Source of the DNA: CAYLLN01 sp036496265
GTDB taxonomy: Bacteria > Planctomycetota > Planctomycetia > Pirellulales > Pirellulaceae
Assembly: GCA_036496265.1 (NCBI GenBank)
Contig: DASXLL010000133.1
Location: 1-8,033, forward strand
Length of the DNA stretch: 8,033 bases
Direction: 5' to 3'
This document shows, piece after piece, positions 7,101-8,033 of this stretch. Below the pieces are notes generated by a model. The model saw only the letters and a program-made list of their open reading frames with translations. It did no database searches and was not told the DNA's origin. The position numbers and the translations under genes were made by a program. How positions within the stretch are numbered: the first letter of the stretch is position 1; every line of letters starts with the position of its first letter.

Positions 7101-7155
7101 GGCTGGCGGAAAAACGCCGAAAGCGGCAATGGTTCCCTAGCAAGCAAGCGCCACA

Positions 7156-7184
7156 AGTGTAAGTCCCGTAAGCACTAGAGTCAA
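7156..7184 (-). promoter_or_regulatory. Sigma70-like promoter for the HU gene
   Basis: On the minus strand, TTGACT (7179-7184; 5 of 6 match to the -35 consensus) is followed by a 17-nt spacer and TACACT (7156-7161; 4 of 6 match to the -10 consensus). Transcription would begin near 7149 and give a leader of about 60 nt ahead of the GTG. The promoter lies inside the inverted repeat at 7159-7213, which suggests operator control. Confidence 0.55.
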
Positions 7185-7213
7185 GATCAACGACTAACGC
7201 TTATTGGACTTAC
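7159..7213. repeat. Imperfect inverted repeat overlapping the HU promoter
   Basis: GTAAGTCC (7159-7166) is mirrored by GGACTTAC (7206-7213), and TAAGC (7169-7173) by GCTTA (7199-7203), with a 2x2 mismatch between. Within the 25-nt centre, AGTC (7179-7182) also pairs with GACT (7192-7195). The arms flank the -35 element, and the inner end of the left arm touches the -10. A repressor operator, or a structured element, is more likely than a terminator, because no T-run follows on the minus strand. Confidence 0.6.
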
Positions 7214-7275
7214 GACGCTTTCTTGTTGCCCAGAAGAAGTGTCATTAGGAGCGGCCGGAATGCATAAATCTTGGC

Positions 7276-7327
7276 GACAACACGAGTTAGGTCGATAAAA
7301 CGACATATATCGACGCAACTCGTTGTC
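7276..7327. repeat. Long imperfect inverted repeat upstream of the HU promoter
   Basis: Three paired blocks make about 18 bp of stem. GACAA (7276-7280) pairs with TTGTC (7323-7327), CGAGTT (7283-7288) with AACTCG (7317-7322), and GTCGATA (7291-7297) with TATCGAC (7308-7314). There is a CA bulge, one 2x2 internal loop and a 10-nt loop. It is the strongest dyad in the window. It lies in the 414-bp non-coding spacer 7086-7499 between YkgJ and HU. The rest of that spacer (7328-7499) shows nothing convincing. Confidence 0.65.
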
Positions 7328-7332
7328 AGCAA
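7304..7332 (-). promoter_or_regulatory. Possible second, upstream HU promoter
   Basis: On the minus strand TTGCTG (7327-7332), a 17-nt spacer, and TATATG (7304-7309) resemble a sigma70 promoter. The -10 falls in the loop and right arm of the inverted repeat 7276-7327. Match quality is only moderate, so this may be chance. Confidence 0.25.
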
Positions 7333-7499
7333 AGGGTTAATACATTCGTGCTACCCCAGCACTGCTGCCAACTGAAACAGCCGGCGCGCTGCTGGAACCC
7401 TAGAATCGGCGTTCAGCGCCCCTACTCTCCACCGAAACCGCAAAGTCTTCCCAAAGATTCCAACCGCTACCTTCGGAAGAGCGAAGTGCCATTTGCGAA

Positions 7500-7916
7500 C
7501 TATACCTTTACGGTTCCCCGCCGTTCTTCAATTTCCTCCAGGGTATACAGCCGGCCTTTCCCACTTCCGGGGCAGACATCGCAAGTGTGCTTCCAGTCCT
7601 CGGGCGTCTTCAGATTCGAATCCCAAAATGGCCAGGTGCGGCATTGTCGCGGTCGAGCCGAATAGACACTGCAATTCCGCTTCTCACCGTCGAGGAACAC
7701 GCAGTCGCCGTTGGGCAATTCCTTCAGGCTCTTTCGTACCCCGACCCGCCGCACGTATTGGTTCTCGAATTCGTCGATTTCCATCCTGATTGCAGCGGCG
7801 AGTGCTTCGATTTCGTCATTGGTAACCCACACAAAGCCCGGCGCCCCTGTGCAGCAATCGCCGCACTGGGTGCAACTAAACTTAAGACCACCGCTATACC
7901 AAGGCAGGTCGGACAT
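7500..7916 (-). CDS. YkgJ-family cysteine cluster protein
   Basis: YkgJ-like proteins carry cysteine clusters thought to bind zinc or an iron-sulfur centre; their cellular role is not settled. From the ATG at 7916 this one has 138 residues and nine cysteines: FSCTQCGDCCTG (13-24; Cys15, 18, 21, 22), DCVFLD (Cys72), NCSVYSARPRQCRTWPFW (81-98; Cys82, 92) and TCDVCPGSG (111-119; Cys112, 115). The order of the first cluster, the CxVY..RP..CR.WPF signature and the closing CxxC is typical. The length is normal, and no signal peptide is present. An alternative in-frame TTG at 7943 has GAGGGGG about 10 nt upstream and would add nine residues, overlapping the previous gene by 14 bp. The ATG lies 13 nt after that gene's stop but lacks a clear Shine-Dalgarno sequence. 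Either way the two genes are probably co-transcribed. Confidence 0.9.
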   Translation of the reverse strand: MSDLPWYSGGLKFSCTQCGDCCTGAPGFVWVTNDEIEALAAAIRMEIDEFENQYVRRVGVRKSLKELPNGDCVFLDGEKRNCSVYSARPRQCRTWPFWDSNLKTPEDWKHTCDVCPGSGKGRLYTLEEIEERRGTVKV

Positions 7917-7929
7917 GCGACCGATTGTA

Positions 7930-8033
7930 CTACCGGATCGCAAATTCGATTACCCCCTCGCCCAGCTTCCGGCCTTGATACTTCCCGCGGGCCTTTAAGT
8001 CCTCCACGGTCAGCTCAAGTCGGTAGCGCCCCG
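7930..8033 (-). CDS. C-terminal end of an unidentified protein, cut by the right edge
   Basis: On the minus strand an open frame enters at the right edge and runs 33 codons to TAG at 7930-7932. It reads GRYRLELTVEDLKARG (residues 1-16 of the visible part), then KYQGRKLGEGVIEFAIR. The composition is ordinary and soluble-looking, and the other two minus frames stop within the first eight codons from the edge. The close fit to the YkgJ start just downstream supports it as a real gene end. I do not recognise the family, and too little is visible to name a function. Confidence 0.6.
   Translation of the reverse strand, partial: GRYRLELTVEDLKARGKYQGRKLGEGVIEFAIR

Noticed and set aside
7276..7327. 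The long inverted repeat as a dif/Xer or phage attachment site.
   Set aside because: The arm and spacer lengths do not fit dif, and no recombinase gene or flanking duplication is present in the window.
7408..7420. GGCG-TTCAG-CGCC hairpin downstream of YkgJ as a terminator.
   Set aside because: The stem is only 4 bp and no T-run follows on the minus strand.
7608..7626. A TTCGAATCC-like stretch resembling a tRNA T-arm.
   Set aside because: It lies inside the YkgJ coding sequence, encoding the residues around WDSN, and no acceptor stem or anticodon arm surrounds it.

Overview
The window most likely comes from a planctomycete of the Pirellulales type. This is inferred from the GC-rich sequence, the short lipoprotein ending in a motif I associate with planctomycete proteomes, the HU protein with an Ala/Pro-rich tail, and the general style of the membrane and hypothetical proteins. 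There is no rRNA or other marker gene to confirm it.

Left part (1-3347), all on the minus strand. A MoxR-type AAA+ ATPase is followed 12 nt later by a 633-residue protein. Its N-terminal half resembles the ChaN/TraB/EreA-like fold (DUF5682-like), and its C-terminal half matches nothing I can name. The pair looks like a two-gene ATPase-effector module. After 149 bp comes the start of fliW, the flagellar assembly factor that antagonises CsrA, which runs off the left edge.

Middle part (3566-6308), plus strand. A polytopic GT-C-like membrane protein and a DPM1-like family 2 glycosyltransferase lie 40 nt apart. Together they suggest a lipid-linked sugar pathway: the GT2 would make a polyprenyl-phosphate sugar, and the membrane protein would use it on the outer face of the membrane. 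A 206-bp divergent spacer (3360-3565) separates this unit from the MoxR gene and holds only weak promoter-like matches and a short palindrome.

Right part (6349-8033), all minus strand. In transcription order it holds the last 33 codons of an unidentified gene, a YkgJ-type cysteine-cluster protein, a 414-bp non-coding spacer, a GTG-started HU-family DNA-binding protein with a repeat-bearing tail, and a 72-residue lipoprotein. The spacer is the most structured non-coding DNA here. It contains a good sigma70-like promoter for HU interleaved with one imperfect inverted repeat, and a second, longer inverted repeat about 60 bp further upstream. No tRNA, rRNA, CRISPR array, insertion sequence or integrase was found.
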